From: Liolophura sinensis | Lineage: Eukaryota > Mollusca > Polyplacophora > Chitonida > Chitonidae | NCBI RefSeq assembly: GCF_032854445.1 | Contig: NC_088307.1 | Span: forward strand, 12,724,017-12,784,016 | Direction: 5' to 3' | Length of the DNA stretch: 60,000 bases | In this document: positions 28,401 through 34,933 of the stretch, one piece after another | Layout: every line of letters begins with the position of its first letter | Position numbering within the stretch: position 1 is the first letter of the stretch | Translations under genes and position numbers: made by a program | The notes under the pieces: model-generated | What the model saw: only the letters and a program-made list of their open reading frames with translations | Told to the model about the DNA's origin: nothing | Database searches by the model: none

Positions 28401-28899
28401 AACGACCGGCCCCGATAGCACAGTTGATAGAGCGTCCGCTTCATGGGGTGGTAGATCCAGGGTCAATCCTGGGTCGGGTCACACCAAAGACCATAAAAGA
28501 AAGTGCTCGTTCAGCATTGAGGGGATAGTACAACGACTGGTTGACCCGTATCAGAATAATGACTTGGGTTGGGCCGTTTGCTTGCCTTTGGTAAGTCGTC
28601 TCAGTGAAGCAGGACCAGATAAAAGATCAGTGGAAACCTGTCCTGCAGCAAGGAGGCACATTACACGTACATGCACTGTAAGGGCTCCTTCGCATGACTG
28701 ATGAGTTGTTCAACACCGGTACGATGTTAAACCCCAAGCACTCCCGCGCTCGCTCTTAGATAAACGGACCTGGAATGGCATGGATGGCGAGAATTCCCAG
28801 GTATGTTTTATCGGTCAGTCGAATGTAAGGCATTGCTACGTACTCACCTGCTTTTAGCTGCAAAGACAGGAGACAAATTCCAACTATCGAGAGCGCCAT
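7185..28899 (-). CDS. Secreted TIM-barrel glycoside-hydrolase-like protein, 17 exons, 749 aa
   Basis: Exons (high to low coordinate): 28899-28848, 26931-26630, 25079-24925, 24469-24229, 21285-21189, 20219-20123, 19134-19039, 18714-18664, 17035-16951, 16552-16493, 16205-16029, 14866-14725, 13818-13710, 13067-12995, 11011-10865, 9022-8886, 7413-7185. Every junction is GT..AG with matching phase; the sum is 2250 nt, ending in TAA. Residues 1-17 (MALSIVGICLLSLQLKA) look like a signal peptide, so the protein should be secreted. Motifs in order: YWTDNG (278-283), YIQYDSWW (316-323), YEQDWL (410-415) and RASDDY (473-478). The last two resemble the nucleophile strand and the RASDDF acid/base motif of GH36 raffinose synthases and alpha-galactosidases, so D413 and D477 (or D476) are candidate catalytic residues. 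Probable layout is an N-terminal beta-rich domain, a barrel around 270-570 and a beta-rich C-terminus. The gene model is firm; the enzyme class is inference and the substrate unknown. Confidence 0.92.
7535..7870 (-). repeat. Dispersed repeat G, copy 1
   Basis: Its reverse complement matches 19545-19815 along its length (cagatgaaagag, gaaaagggtatttg, gggaccacc, aggatgtgatacatgtctaa, atgataatatttatg). It lies just upstream of exon 17, in intron 16. Confidence 0.75.
8118..8555. mobile_element. MITE family E copy interrupted by a SINE
   Basis: Left arm cactcaaaaaataatctgtta through agaatgcattctgtta; right arm tatagcagaatacattctagcatctctca through the mirrored end. The arms are long inverted repeats of each other. 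A 5'-truncated SINE (8255-8443) sits between them, flanked by 12-bp direct repeats. Confidence 0.75.
8255..8443 (+). mobile_element. SINE family A, 5'-truncated, with target-site duplication
   Basis: Begins gagttcaagtccagctcatgctgg and ends aaataaataaat. Flanked by aaccattctatt at 8243-8254 and 8444-8455, the duplication made on insertion into MITE E. Confidence 0.92.
8886..9022 (-). CDS. GH-like gene exon 16
   Basis: Acceptor ccatttcag, donor gtacgg; residues 629-673. Two Cys (GCS and FCL) lie close together. Confidence 0.9.
10384..10625. repeat. 62-bp tandem repeat (about 4 units)
   Basis: The two rightmost units (tctagaaatcctcctgacgacgcatgggagg...) are identical at a 62-bp spacing; the left units are diverged. 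Lies in intron 15. Confidence 0.88.
10865..11011 (-). CDS. GH-like gene exon 15
   Basis: Acceptor atttcacag, donor gtaagttc; residues 580-628. Contains GEVWSTYTQISGQFYGIILA, typical of a C-terminal beta domain. Confidence 0.92.
11272..11425 (-). mobile_element. SINE family A, 3' half
   Basis: Tail tttatttatttagttatttg, then ttacgccgtactcaagaatatttcacttatacgac through caggttgctggcag. Confidence 0.85.
11480..11600. mobile_element. Dispersed element F, diverged copy
   Basis: Contains gagagagtaaaaaccgcagtgaagacagtgtgacacttgataaatggtca, a degraded version of the family seen at 44.1 and 53.5 kb. Confidence 0.5.
12330..12425 (-). mobile_element. SINE family A, internally deleted
   Basis: Tail and gccgtactcaagactatttcacttatacgacggcgg join directly to accacgaccatccgcagattgctgg; about 55 bp of the usual middle is missing. 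Confidence 0.8.
12690..12982 (-). mobile_element. SINE family C, nearly full-length, abutting a splice donor
   Basis: Tail gaatgaatgaatgctcg, body cgccaaagtgctgccacacctgcggtatcatgcagaaaacaccagacatgac, head cggtgatctaatggttagagcgtcctcc on the minus strand. The head ends about 12 bp from exon 14. Confidence 0.85.
12995..13067 (-). CDS. GH-like gene exon 14
   Basis: Acceptor tctctgcag, donor gtttgt; residues 555-579 (CCNADGLILKPSKPATAID). A SINE begins within about 15-20 bp downstream of the donor. Confidence 0.92.
13710..13818 (-). CDS. GH-like gene exon 13
   Basis: Acceptor tgtaacag, donor gtattg; residues 519-554. Contains GLNAVVATLSTGPVGPSD and GGTNVSLLM, likely the end of the barrel. Confidence 0.92.
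13917..14070 (+). mobile_element. SINE family A, 3' half
   Basis: cgtggaaaggtctgtcagcaacctgcgg through gtacggcgtaaaacaccaatgaaataaataaataaat; head absent. Confidence 0.85.
14530..14612. repeat. Tetranucleotide microsatellite (tgac/tgat)n
   Basis: gattgactgactgactgactgactgattgactgattgattg; pure tgac shifts to tgat and tggc units. Confidence 0.9.
14725..14866 (-). CDS. GH-like gene exon 12 (RASDDY motif)
   Basis: Acceptor ccttctag, donor gtaagg; residues 472-518. Starts ARASDDY, then DQWKIGISSLFADAVGLAPF. The DD pair is the candidate acid/base by analogy with GH36. Confidence 0.93.
15588..15875 (+). mobile_element. SINE family A, full-length
   Basis: Head gtggatcagttggttagagcgctagtgcag (A-box-like), gtgagttcaaggcc (B-box-like), conserved middle, and a tail with an inserted 20-25 bp stretch before aaacaccaatcaaatatataaataaat. 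Confidence 0.88.
16029..16205 (-). CDS. GH-like gene exon 11 (putative nucleophile D413)
   Basis: Acceptor ccttacag, donor gtcagc; residues 413-471. Starts DWLNVQF and includes MPIQYCMSNARHVLQSLEIP, which resembles the region before RASDDF in plant raffinose synthases. Confidence 0.93.
16493..16552 (-). CDS. GH-like gene exon 10 (60 nt)
   Basis: Acceptor ttaattacag, donor gtatttc; residues 393-412, ending WGLILYEQ. The next exon supplies the Asp of YEQDWL, so the putative nucleophile motif straddles this intron. Confidence 0.92.
16580..16682. mobile_element. Dispersed element F copy
   Basis: Contains ctacagcacagaaagataaaaccag and cacacgtaaccgatgaaatccggcc. Lies just upstream of exon 10 in the minus-strand gene's intron 9. 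Confidence 0.6.
16951..17035 (-). CDS. GH-like gene exon 9
   Basis: Acceptor ctaattcag, donor gtaggtttg; residues 364-392. Contains YAKQNGGQFDFIVE. Confidence 0.92.
17676..18640. repeat. 19-20-bp minisatellite, about 0.95 kb
   Basis: About 45-50 variants of cctgtaaataatccccaag, including longer composite units at the left end (ccacaagtctatagataatccccaag). It fills the start of intron 8, ending about 25 bp from exon 8's donor. Confidence 0.92.
18664..18714 (-). CDS. GH-like gene exon 8 (51 nt)
   Basis: Acceptor ttctccacag, donor gtacgtaac; residues 347-363 (YLYNKTGWPAAAHNRY). The downstream intron begins only about 35 bp from a 0.95-kb minisatellite. Confidence 0.9.
19039..19134 (-). CDS. 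GH-like gene exon 7
   Basis: Acceptor ccctgcacag, donor gtaagtg; residues 315-346. Contains YIQYDSWWYPKG, similar in style to the substrate-pocket strand of GH36/GH31 barrels. A second AG 10 nt inside (tatatacag) would break the frame, so the upstream acceptor is the right one. Confidence 0.92.
19545..19815 (+). repeat. Dispersed repeat G, copy 2
   Basis: Opposite orientation to 7535-7870; in intron 6 of the GH-like gene. Confidence 0.75.
20123..20219 (-). CDS. GH-like gene exon 6
   Basis: Acceptor ggtttctag, donor gtactg; residues 283-314. Codes AFYYYNTESKKNYEQTM and LNVPF, probably an early barrel strand and helix. Confidence 0.92.
21189..21285 (-). CDS. GH-like gene exon 5
   Basis: Acceptor gcttttcag, donor gtaggtg; residues 251-282. 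Ends in INYLGYWTDN; the Gly of the conserved-looking WTDNG is split across the intron. Confidence 0.92.
21363..21690 (-). mobile_element. SINE family B, nearly full-length
   Basis: Tail gtgcttggggtttaacgtcgtactcaacaatttgtcag, middle cacgcccgagccattatactgatacgggtcaacc, head gagtgactcaacccaggattgatcttggatc-like. Lies in intron 4 of the GH-like gene. Confidence 0.85.
22060..22135 (+). repeat. tRNA-like sequence, probable SINE head
   Basis: atggcctagaagtagcatgcac...catgagttcaattcctaacactgg has A- and B-box-like blocks but no cloverleaf I can close, so it is read as a SINE head rather than a tRNA gene. Confidence 0.45.
22412..22698 (-). mobile_element. SINE family A, full-length reference copy
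   Basis: Complete from tail (tttatttatttatttatttgattgg) to tRNA-like head (ccaactgaggccccaactgaagccacggaggcccc). Flanked by ggttttttta at 22402-22411 and ggtttttttta just after 22698, a probable target-site duplication. Confidence 0.9.
23506..23588 (+). mobile_element. SINE family A, 3' end only
   Basis: gccgccgtcgtataagcgaaatattcttagagtacggcgtaaaacatcc and an A-rich tail. Confidence 0.8.
24229..24469 (-). CDS. GH-like gene exon 4
   Basis: Acceptor atcgatttcag, donor gttagc (weak but GT); residues 170-250. Contains IEDGLEGGPIAIYD and ISPFSQFMAAS. The open frame continues upstream past the acceptor to 24528, but that stretch is intron: only the acceptor at 24470 restores the phase left by exon 3. 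Confidence 0.9.
24925..25079 (-). CDS. GH-like gene exon 3
   Basis: Acceptor gctatttcag, donor gtaatt; residues 119-169. Gly-rich, with GGFPGFNVEGQKGDLGYLSYGG. Ends in phase 2 (CT), which joins exon 4 to give Leu-Trp. Confidence 0.9.
25152..25245 (+). mobile_element. SINE family A, 3' end only
   Basis: ggttttctctcaccataatgctcgccgctgtcgtgtaagtg through gtacggcgtgaaacatc. Lies about 75 bp upstream of exon 3's acceptor. Confidence 0.8.
25310..25545. repeat. 80-bp tandem repeat (about 3 units)
   Basis: Unit gagttcttggcatatggactaattaaatatcgtgctagcgccctgcacgcccaaatcttgtcagacccaggattcaaact, three copies with few differences. Confidence 0.88.
26265..26580. mobile_element. MITE family E, degraded copy plus a second right arm
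   Basis: A copy with both arms (agtctgttgtttaagtgatg ... acagaatacattctagctcatctcaggcaacaaactttctgtta) is followed at 26505 by another right arm (aacagaatacattctagcatcgatcatacaactgactttctgtca). It abuts exon 2 of the GH-like gene. Confidence 0.65.
26630..26931 (-). CDS. GH-like gene exon 2
   Basis: Acceptor ttttgacag, donor gtaatg; residues 18-118. Codes a beta-rich stretch with repeated Asn/Asp-Gly turns (for example NTDGSYSIQL and RADGSLILIN). Only exon 2 and exon 4 exceed 240 nt in this gene. Confidence 0.9.
27558..27949. mobile_element. MITE with inverted ends and repeated ttcacacg motifs
   Basis: Ends ttataccccgtt and aacggggtataa are perfect 12-bp inverted repeats. Inside, gttcacacg or a near variant occurs four times, spaced along the element. 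A TA duplication at each end would suit a Tc1/mariner-type origin, but this is a guess. It lies in intron 1 of the GH-like gene. Confidence 0.7.
28075..28135 (+). repeat. 3' end of a further SINE family
   Basis: cgccacgatatggctgaaatattgccgacgtggcgttaaaccataatcattcattca has the tail layout of SINEs A-C but a different sequence. Confidence 0.55.
28408..28750 (+). mobile_element. SINE family B, nearly full-length
   Basis: Head accggccccgatagcacagttgatagagcgtccgcttc and gggtcaatcctgggtcgggtc (tRNA-like A and B boxes), ending gttaaaccccaagcactcccgc. It stops less than 100 bp from exon 1 of the GH-like gene (28848). Confidence 0.88.
28848..28899 (-). CDS. GH-like gene exon 1 (start codon, signal peptide)
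   Basis: The ATG is followed by 17 residues with a hydrophobic core, then donor gtgagtacg; the intron is phase 1. An upstream out-of-frame ATG lies in the putative 5' leader near 28970, so the leader may contain a short overlapping ORF or a further splice (an acceptor-like ctgactgcag is present there). Confidence 0.85.
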
Positions 28900-29280
28900 A
28901 TTGATTAGCTCTCGACACTCTCGATGCAGATATACTCCGAGAACAGACCCTGCAGTCAGCAGGGGCCATGTTGAGCAAAGGGCGTCAGAGGATCCCTCTG
29001 TTTTAAGCTGAGCTTTTATAAAGATCAAAAAATATAAAATCCAGCTTATTGTTATTATATTACTCCATTTAAGTATGCGTGTTATGAAGTCCAATAACTG
29101 TTGTGTTTTGGGTAGTTTTCGACCATATATCTGTAATACCCTAACTGTTTTGTTTTTCTTCGTTTTCTTTTTCGCTACACTCAGCAACTCGTTCGTCGTA
29201 TTAAAGTATAAAAATCCTTCAGGACAATGTAGACAACGAATTAAATAAGGAAGAAAACAGGTGTTAAATCAGGTGTCCAC

Positions 29281-29512
29281 CAACAGCAGGATTTTCTGTC
29301 CTTACAGCAGATTGTTTCGTCATTACAGCAGATTATTCTCTCATTACATCAGATTTTTCTCCCATTACAGCAGATTTTTCCATCATTACAGCGGATTATT
29401 TCGACATTACATCAGATTTTCCCGTCATTACAGCAGATTATTTCGATATTACAGCAGATTTTTCCGTCATTACAGCCGATTTTTCCGATTTACAGCAAAT
29501 TATTATTATTTC
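29281..29512. repeat. About 20-bp minisatellite inside a MITE
   Basis: Roughly eleven units of cattacagcagatttttccgt. The unit resembles the internal gcagcagattactctgtta of MITE family E, whose right half follows at once. Confidence 0.85.
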
Positions 29513-29539
29513 ATACACACCACACACATATTCATTTAA

Positions 29540-29665
29540 TTCAACATAAAAAAATGCCTTAGACTAATAGGATATTACGTTGAACATGACACAGTTTTTT
29601 TGTTAAAATAATAGAATACGTTCTAGCATCGCTCAGCTAATTAACACATTTTTTCCGACATGAGG
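29540..29665. mobile_element. MITE family E, right half
   Basis: Contains aattcaacataaaa...agactaataggatatta...aatagaatacgttctagcatcgctca, the right half of family E. The left half is replaced by the 29281-29512 minisatellite. Confidence 0.65.
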
Positions 29666-29965
29666 GTGTCCCGCCTTGTACACTCTATGAAATGGCGTCT
29701 TTTTAAAGCAGTGACACGGAAACACGAAATGCTAGTATGAGCACTGTGGGTTTACGATGCATTCATCCCATTGTCCGTCTTTAAGTAGGTCACGTGCGTA
29801 TCTCAACACTGCATTGATTCTATCGTCTGATAAAACAAAACTTTTTTCCAGAGTGTCAACGGTCATTTCACATTTTATCTCTTTAGTCAATACACATACT
29901 TGTCATGGCCGTTTACATTCAACACTAGAACAATATATATCAACTACATCTACTCGGTTTGACGC

Positions 29966-30330
29966 TAAAGTGGCCTAGTGGTAGACCAACCGCCTAGAAG
30001 TCGCGGGATCTGGCATCAAACCCAGGTTGGGTCATACTAGACTTGGTAAAAATGATTGCTACCTCGCGTGAGGCTCAGGGTTGAGAGGTTAGAGCAAGGA
30101 AACATGACCTTTTGGCCTGGTGTCAGCATAATGTGACTGGACAGGGTGTCCTGTCTGGTGTCTTTAGCATGATACAGCATGTAGGCAGTGCTGGCGACAT
30201 TGGTTGGCCCTGCCACAAGAAAACACAGGAAATACACATAGACTGAATGATCCATCGTCGTCTTATAAATGAAAAATAATGAATGACCTAAAACCCCAGG
30301 TATGTGCACACACACACATACACGCATGTA
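29966..30330 (+). mobile_element. SINE family C, full-length
   Basis: Head aaagtggcctagtggtagaccaaccgcctagaagtcgcggg, body gggtgtcctgtctggtgtctttagcatgatacagcatg, end cctaaaaccccaggtatgtgcacacaca. Confidence 0.85.
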
Positions 30331-30351
30331 TGTACTTATCTTCAGTGAATA

Positions 30352-30597
30352 GGGGGCCTCCGTGGCTCACCTGCTTAGCGGGCTAGCGCAGCGTAATGAC
30401 CTAGGAGTCTCTCACCAATGCGGTCGCTGTGAGTTCGAGTCCAGCTCATGCTGGCTTCCTCTCCGGCCGCGAGTGGGAAGGGCTGCCAGCAACCTGCGAA
30501 TGGTCGTGAGTTTCCCCCCGGTAATGCTGGTAGCCGTCGTATAAGTGAAATATTCTTGAGTACGGCGTAAAACGCCAATCAAATAAATAAATAAATC
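30352..30597 (+). mobile_element. SINE family A, near full-length
   Basis: Head gggggcctccgtggctcacctgcttagcgggctagcgcagcg to tail aacgccaatcaaataaataaataaat. About 25 bp around the gctctgcccgg segment are deleted. Confidence 0.9.
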
Positions 30598-30865
30598 ACT
30601 GAATACATTAACACTTTATCTGCAACAAACAGATGTACAATTCGCTCTGCCTATTGGTCTGCCGGTCATTCGCACGGTCAGCAAGATTTCTGACATTCGT
30701 CTTTCAACATGTGAAGGGCCTGGCTATATAAAACGACACGAAACCGATGCAGCCCTCGGGTTTTTTTTTTTTTTTTTGAGGGATATCGAAGCTATATTGG
30801 CTTGCGAAGTTCCGCTTGCTATACTATGTCCATTAGCGAAGTTGTTCATTCTCGTCTCTGTGAAT

Positions 30866-31024
30866 ATTTATTTATTTATTTGTTTGATTGGTGTTTTACG
30901 TCGTCCTCAAGAGTATTTCACTTATACGACGGCGACCAGCAATATGGTGGGAGGGAACCGGACAGATCCCAGGGGAAACCCACGATCATTCGCAGGTTGC
31001 TGTCAGACCTTCCCACGTACAACA
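30866..31024 (-). mobile_element. SINE family A, 3' half
   Basis: Tail tttatttatttatttgtttgattgg through gacggcgaccagcaatatggtgggaggg to ccttcccacgtac. It ends about 100 bp from the pseudogene exon 4 donor. Confidence 0.85.
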
Positions 31025-31123
31025 AGTATTGCATGGGTTATATAATACAATGACATCATATCAAAGACTGAGAACAGAAATTCTGTTCCCTTGTAGTCGA
31101 GCAGGTTACATGACAAAACTTAC

Positions 31124-31278
31124 CACTGAGTTTGCCCCATCCGCTGATAGTGCAATTGTACGCGACATAATCTGGACTCGTACTTTGTTCCATGGCAACC
31201 GCACCGATGTAATTGGTCATTGGAAATGAATAGCTGAATGTCGTTAGCGTATGCAGAATTTATATTGTACTGAGGATG
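31124..31278 (-). pseudogene. Protease pseudogene exon 4 remnant (catalytic Asp), 14-nt deletion
   Basis: Acceptor cgttag and donor gtaagt survive. Codes HPQYNINSAYANDI, then shifts frame; the remainder reads ...CTISGWGKLSG in another frame. It is 155 nt against 169 nt in the paralogue, so exactly 14 nt are missing just after the catalytic Asp. Confidence 0.85.
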
Positions 31279-31575
31279 CTAACGAGGAACAAAGAAAAAA
31301 GAAGAATCAAATAACAGAAATGCGCATGTTATCTTTTATTGAAAAAAAAATGATATCTTTACATCAATCACTGATAGGCTATTGTAGGAACCAAAGTATG
31401 GTTTAAAATTTTAGATTTAGATTTCAAACCAGTTAACATGTATATAAATTGAAGAGGAAGTCGTCCTGAAAATCATGTTTGGTGAGTGTTTGACACACTC
31501 AGTGTTGTGTGCATATACACACATGTTACACCAAATGACAGATTATAGCGGAAGTAGATTGTCGTATGTGCTTAC

Positions 31576-31662
31576 TTTAGTCCAACAACTGACACTCCGT
31601 GTGACTTCATGCCCACTGTTAATCTCAGCATTTTGCCCGCTGGCAACCAGTTTGTAAGTGTA
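31576..31662 (-). pseudogene. Protease pseudogene exon 3 remnant
   Basis: Codes SGHEVTRSVSCWTK before donor gtaag, matching SGHEVTRTVATWTK of the paralogue. Upstream the expected acceptor (acag|GG) reads ctgata, and TGA codons interrupt the frame, so splicing here is probably lost. Confidence 0.8.
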
Positions 31663-31847
31663 TCAGGGTCAGCCCTGAAGAAGTAATCCAAAGATACTCT
31701 GTTTTACTGAGTGATTAACTGGGTGATTGGTTGATTGCACGATTTATTCCATTTTTGGTCAGTTCGCAACAAATCCGTGTTGTGATGCACTGGATAATTC
31801 AATTGTTCGTTGTAAACTATATGTTATTTTCTACGAATACCATAGCC

Positions 31848-31938
31848 CGTTTTCCTCAGACTATAATGCTGGCAGTCGTCGTAAGTGAAATATTCGTAAA
31901 TGCGGTGAATAGTTGGGATCAAAGAAATAAATAAATAT
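31848..31938 (+). mobile_element. SINE family A, degraded 3' fragment
   Basis: gttttcctcagactataatgctggcagtcgtcgtaagtgaaatattc with a divergent tail ending aaataaataaat. Confidence 0.7.
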
Positions 31939-32327
31939 TCGTAGAAACCTAGGTGGTGTGCACTGAGTATTACCTTATGTGTAATATAAATGTTGACACG
32001 TTGGAGACAGCAGAGGACCGATTCTTCGAAGGTATTTGTGACTGAAGTTAAAATTCGAGATGCATTTTTCATCCACGATATCCTATGACACCTTTCCAAA
32101 TTTAAACTTCCACTACCAAAAGTTAAGCATTGTGAAGAGCTATTAAATCTTGACTTCAATCAGACATTGGCTTTGTGGAATCGGCACTAAACCAGACAAT
32201 ACGCAATTATTACATGATGTCATGTGGAGATTAAGAACAAGTATATTGACATCAAACGACTTCCAGGAAAAAGAAAAGTTCAGAGTTTCGCCAACCGAGT
32301 AAAATGCTTTTCAAAACATCAGATTCT

Positions 32328-34700
32328 AAGGTGGTGTGTTGGATCCCATAAGGTATGAATGGAGTATCAGCGCGGCGTGTTGGAACCTATAGGGTGTGAA
32401 TGGAGTATCAGCGCGGTGTGTTGGAACCCATAGGGTATGAATGCAGTATCACCGCGGTGTGTTGGATCCCATAGGGTGTGAATGCAGTATCACTGCGATG
32501 TGCTGGAACCCATAAGGTATGAATAGAGTATCAGCGTGGTGTGTTGGAGCCCATAGGGTATGAATACAGTATCACCGCGGTGTGTTGGATCCCATACGTT
32601 GTGAATGGAGTATCAGCGCGGTGTGTTGGAACCCATAGGATATGAATGCAGTATCACCTCGGTGTGTTGGAACCCATACGTTGTGAATGGAGTATCAGCG
32701 TGGTGTGTTGGAACTCATAGGGTATGAATGGAGTGTCACCGCGGTGTGTTGGATTCCATAGGGTGTGAATGGAGTATCACCGCGGTGTGTTGGAACCCAT
32801 AGGGTATGAATGGAGTGTCAGCGCGGTGTGTTGGAACCCTTAGGGTGTGAATGGAGTATCATCTCGGTGTGCTGGAATCCATAAGGTGTGAATGAAGAAT
32901 CGCCGTGGTGTGTTGGAACCCATAGGGCTTGAATGGAGTGTCAGCGCGGTGTGCTGGAACCCATAGGGTATGAATGCAGTATCATCTCGGTGTGCTGGAA
33001 TCCATAAGGTGTGAATGAAGTATCGCCGTGGTGTGTTGGAACCCATAGGGTGTGAATGGAGTATCAGCGTGGTGTGTTGAAACTCATAGGATATGAATGC
33101 AGTATCACCTCGGTGTGTTGGAACCCATAGGATATGAATGCAGTATCACCTCGGTGTGTTGGAACCCATAGGGTATGAATGCAGTATCACCGCGGTGTGT
33201 TGGATCCCATAGGGTATGAATGCAGTATCACTGCGATGTGCTGGAACCCATAAGGTATGAATAGAGTATCAGCGTGGTGTGTTGGAGCCCATAGGGTATG
33301 AATACAGTATCACCGCGGTGTGTTGGATCCCATACGTTGTGAATGGAGTATCAGCGCGGTGTGTTGGAACCCATAGGATATGAATGCAGTATCACCTCGG
33401 TGTGTTGGAACCCATATGTGGTGAATGGAGTATCAGCGTGGTGTGTTGGAACTCATAGGGTATGAATGGAGTGTCACCGCGGTGTGTTGGATTCCATAGG
33501 GTGTGAATGGAGTATCACCGCGGTGTGTTGGAACCCATAGGGTATGAATGGAGTGTCAGCGCGGTGTGTTGGAACCCTTAGGGTGTGAATGGAGTATCAT
33601 CTCGGTGTGCTGGAATCCATAAGGTGTGAATGAAGAATCGCCGTGGTGTGCTGGAACCCATAGGGCTTGAATGGAGTGTCAGCGCGGTGTGCTGGAACCC
33701 TTAGGGTGTGAATGGAGTATCATCTCGGTGTGCTGGAATCCATAAGGTGTGAATGAAGTATCGCCGTGGTGTGTTGGAACCCATAGGGTGTGAATGGAGT
33801 ATCAGCGTGGTGTGTTGAAACTCATAGGATATGAATGCAGTATCACCTCGGTGTGTTGGAACCCATAGGATATGAATGCAGTATCACCTCGGTGTGTTGG
33901 AACCCATAGGGTATGAATGCAGTATCACCGCGGTGTGTTGGATCCAATAGGGTATGAATACAGTATCACCGCGATGTGCTGGATCCCATATGGTATGAAT
34001 ACAATATCACCGCAGTGTGCTGGAACCCATAGGGTATGAATGGAGTATCACCGCGGTGTGTTGGAGCCCTTAGGAGTATCACCGCGATGTGTTGGAACCC
34101 ATAGGGTATGAATGGAGTGTCAGCGCGGTGTGTTGGAACCCTTAGGGTGTGAATGGAGTATCATCTCGGTGTGCTGGAATCCATAAGGTGTGAATGAAGA
34201 ATCGCCGTGGTGTGCTGGAACCCATAGGACGTGAATGGAGTGTCAGCGCGGTGTGCTGGAACCCTTAGGGTGTGAATGGAGTATCACCTCGGTGTGCTGG
34301 AATCCATAAGGTGTGAATGAAGTATCGCCGTGGTGTGTTGGAACCCATAGGGTGTGAATGGAGTATCACGGCGGTGTGCTGGAACTCATAGGATGTGAAT
34401 GGAGTATCACCTCGGTGTGCTGGAATCCATAGGGTGTGAATGAAGTATCGCCGTGGTGTGTTGGAACCCATAGGGTGTGAATGGAGTATCACCGCGTCGT
34501 GTTGGAACTCATAGGGTGTGAATGGAGTATCAACGCGGTGTGCTGGAATCCATAGGGTGTGAATGAAGTATCGTTGTGGTGTGTTGGAAACTATAGGGTG
34601 TGAATGGAGTATCATCGCGGTGTGTTGGAACCCATGGGGTGTGAATGGAGTATCAACGCGGGGTGCTGGAACCCATAGGGTCTGAATGGAGTATCAGCCA
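32328..34700. repeat. 41-bp satellite array with 738-bp higher-order repeat
   Basis: About 57 units of gtgtgttggaacccatagggtatgaatggagtatcaccgcg. Distinct variants recur exactly 738 bp apart (32481/33219 and 32809/33547), which is 18 units. Lies in the pseudogene intron next to the exon 2 remnant. Confidence 0.95.
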
Positions 34701-34806
34701 TCATATTTTTGGCTTAAAAATTTCTCAAGCGGCACATGATGTGATATCGCTGGTCCCAAGTTGATCCCAAAGTCCACCGTAAAATCCAAAGTTTCAATGC
34801 GTTTTA

Positions 34807-34933
34807 CTAGGTCAAAGTTCCGCGGTTGTTGATCAATATGTCGCAGCAGACAATCACCCCATTTCGCATCAGACGGGGTTGCCATGGAAACTGGCCTTCT
34901 GTCGCCGTCGAGCCTCCCACGATGTTCACGTTT
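34807..34933 (-). pseudogene. Protease pseudogene exon 2 remnant (IVGG region)
   Basis: Codes NIVGGSTATEGQFPWQ then RLMRNG, closely matching the 47-kb exon, but the Cys-Gly-Ala-Val segment is degraded and the frame ends at TAG TAA (34809-34804) where Thr-Ala-Ala-His-Cys belongs. A CATTG remnant of the His-Cys codons follows. Confidence 0.85.

Larger units (their letters stand above)
31124..34933 (-). pseudogene. Decayed S1 serine protease paralogue
   Basis: Three exon remnants match exons 2, 3 and 4 of the protease at 41-48 kb, in the same order and orientation. The His exon has stop codons where TAAHC should be, the exon-3 copy has lost its AG acceptor with in-frame TGA just upstream, and the exon-4 copy has a 14-nt deletion. 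No counterparts of exons 1, 5 or 6 are visible. Not a functional protease as written. Confidence 0.85.

Noticed and set aside
29013-29020. TATAAAAG upstream of the GH-like start codon as its promoter
   Set aside because: Possible, but no initiator lies at the right distance and an acceptor-like ctgactgcag follows, so the leader may be spliced from farther away. Not enough for a feature.
28756-29187. 143-codon minus-strand frame as a stand-alone protein
   Set aside because: It overlaps GH-like exon 1 in another frame upstream. Only the 52-nt ATG-to-donor segment fits the spliced gene.
32840-34615. Minus-strand frames of 68 and 116 codons with repeated HTLWIPAHR-type blocks
   Set aside because: They are translations of the 41-bp array, with a 41-residue period forced by three units per cycle. 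No start, splice or family evidence supports a gene.
32328-34700. CRISPR-like appearance of the tandem arrays
   Set aside because: Units follow each other with no unique spacers, in a eukaryotic context; they are minisatellites.
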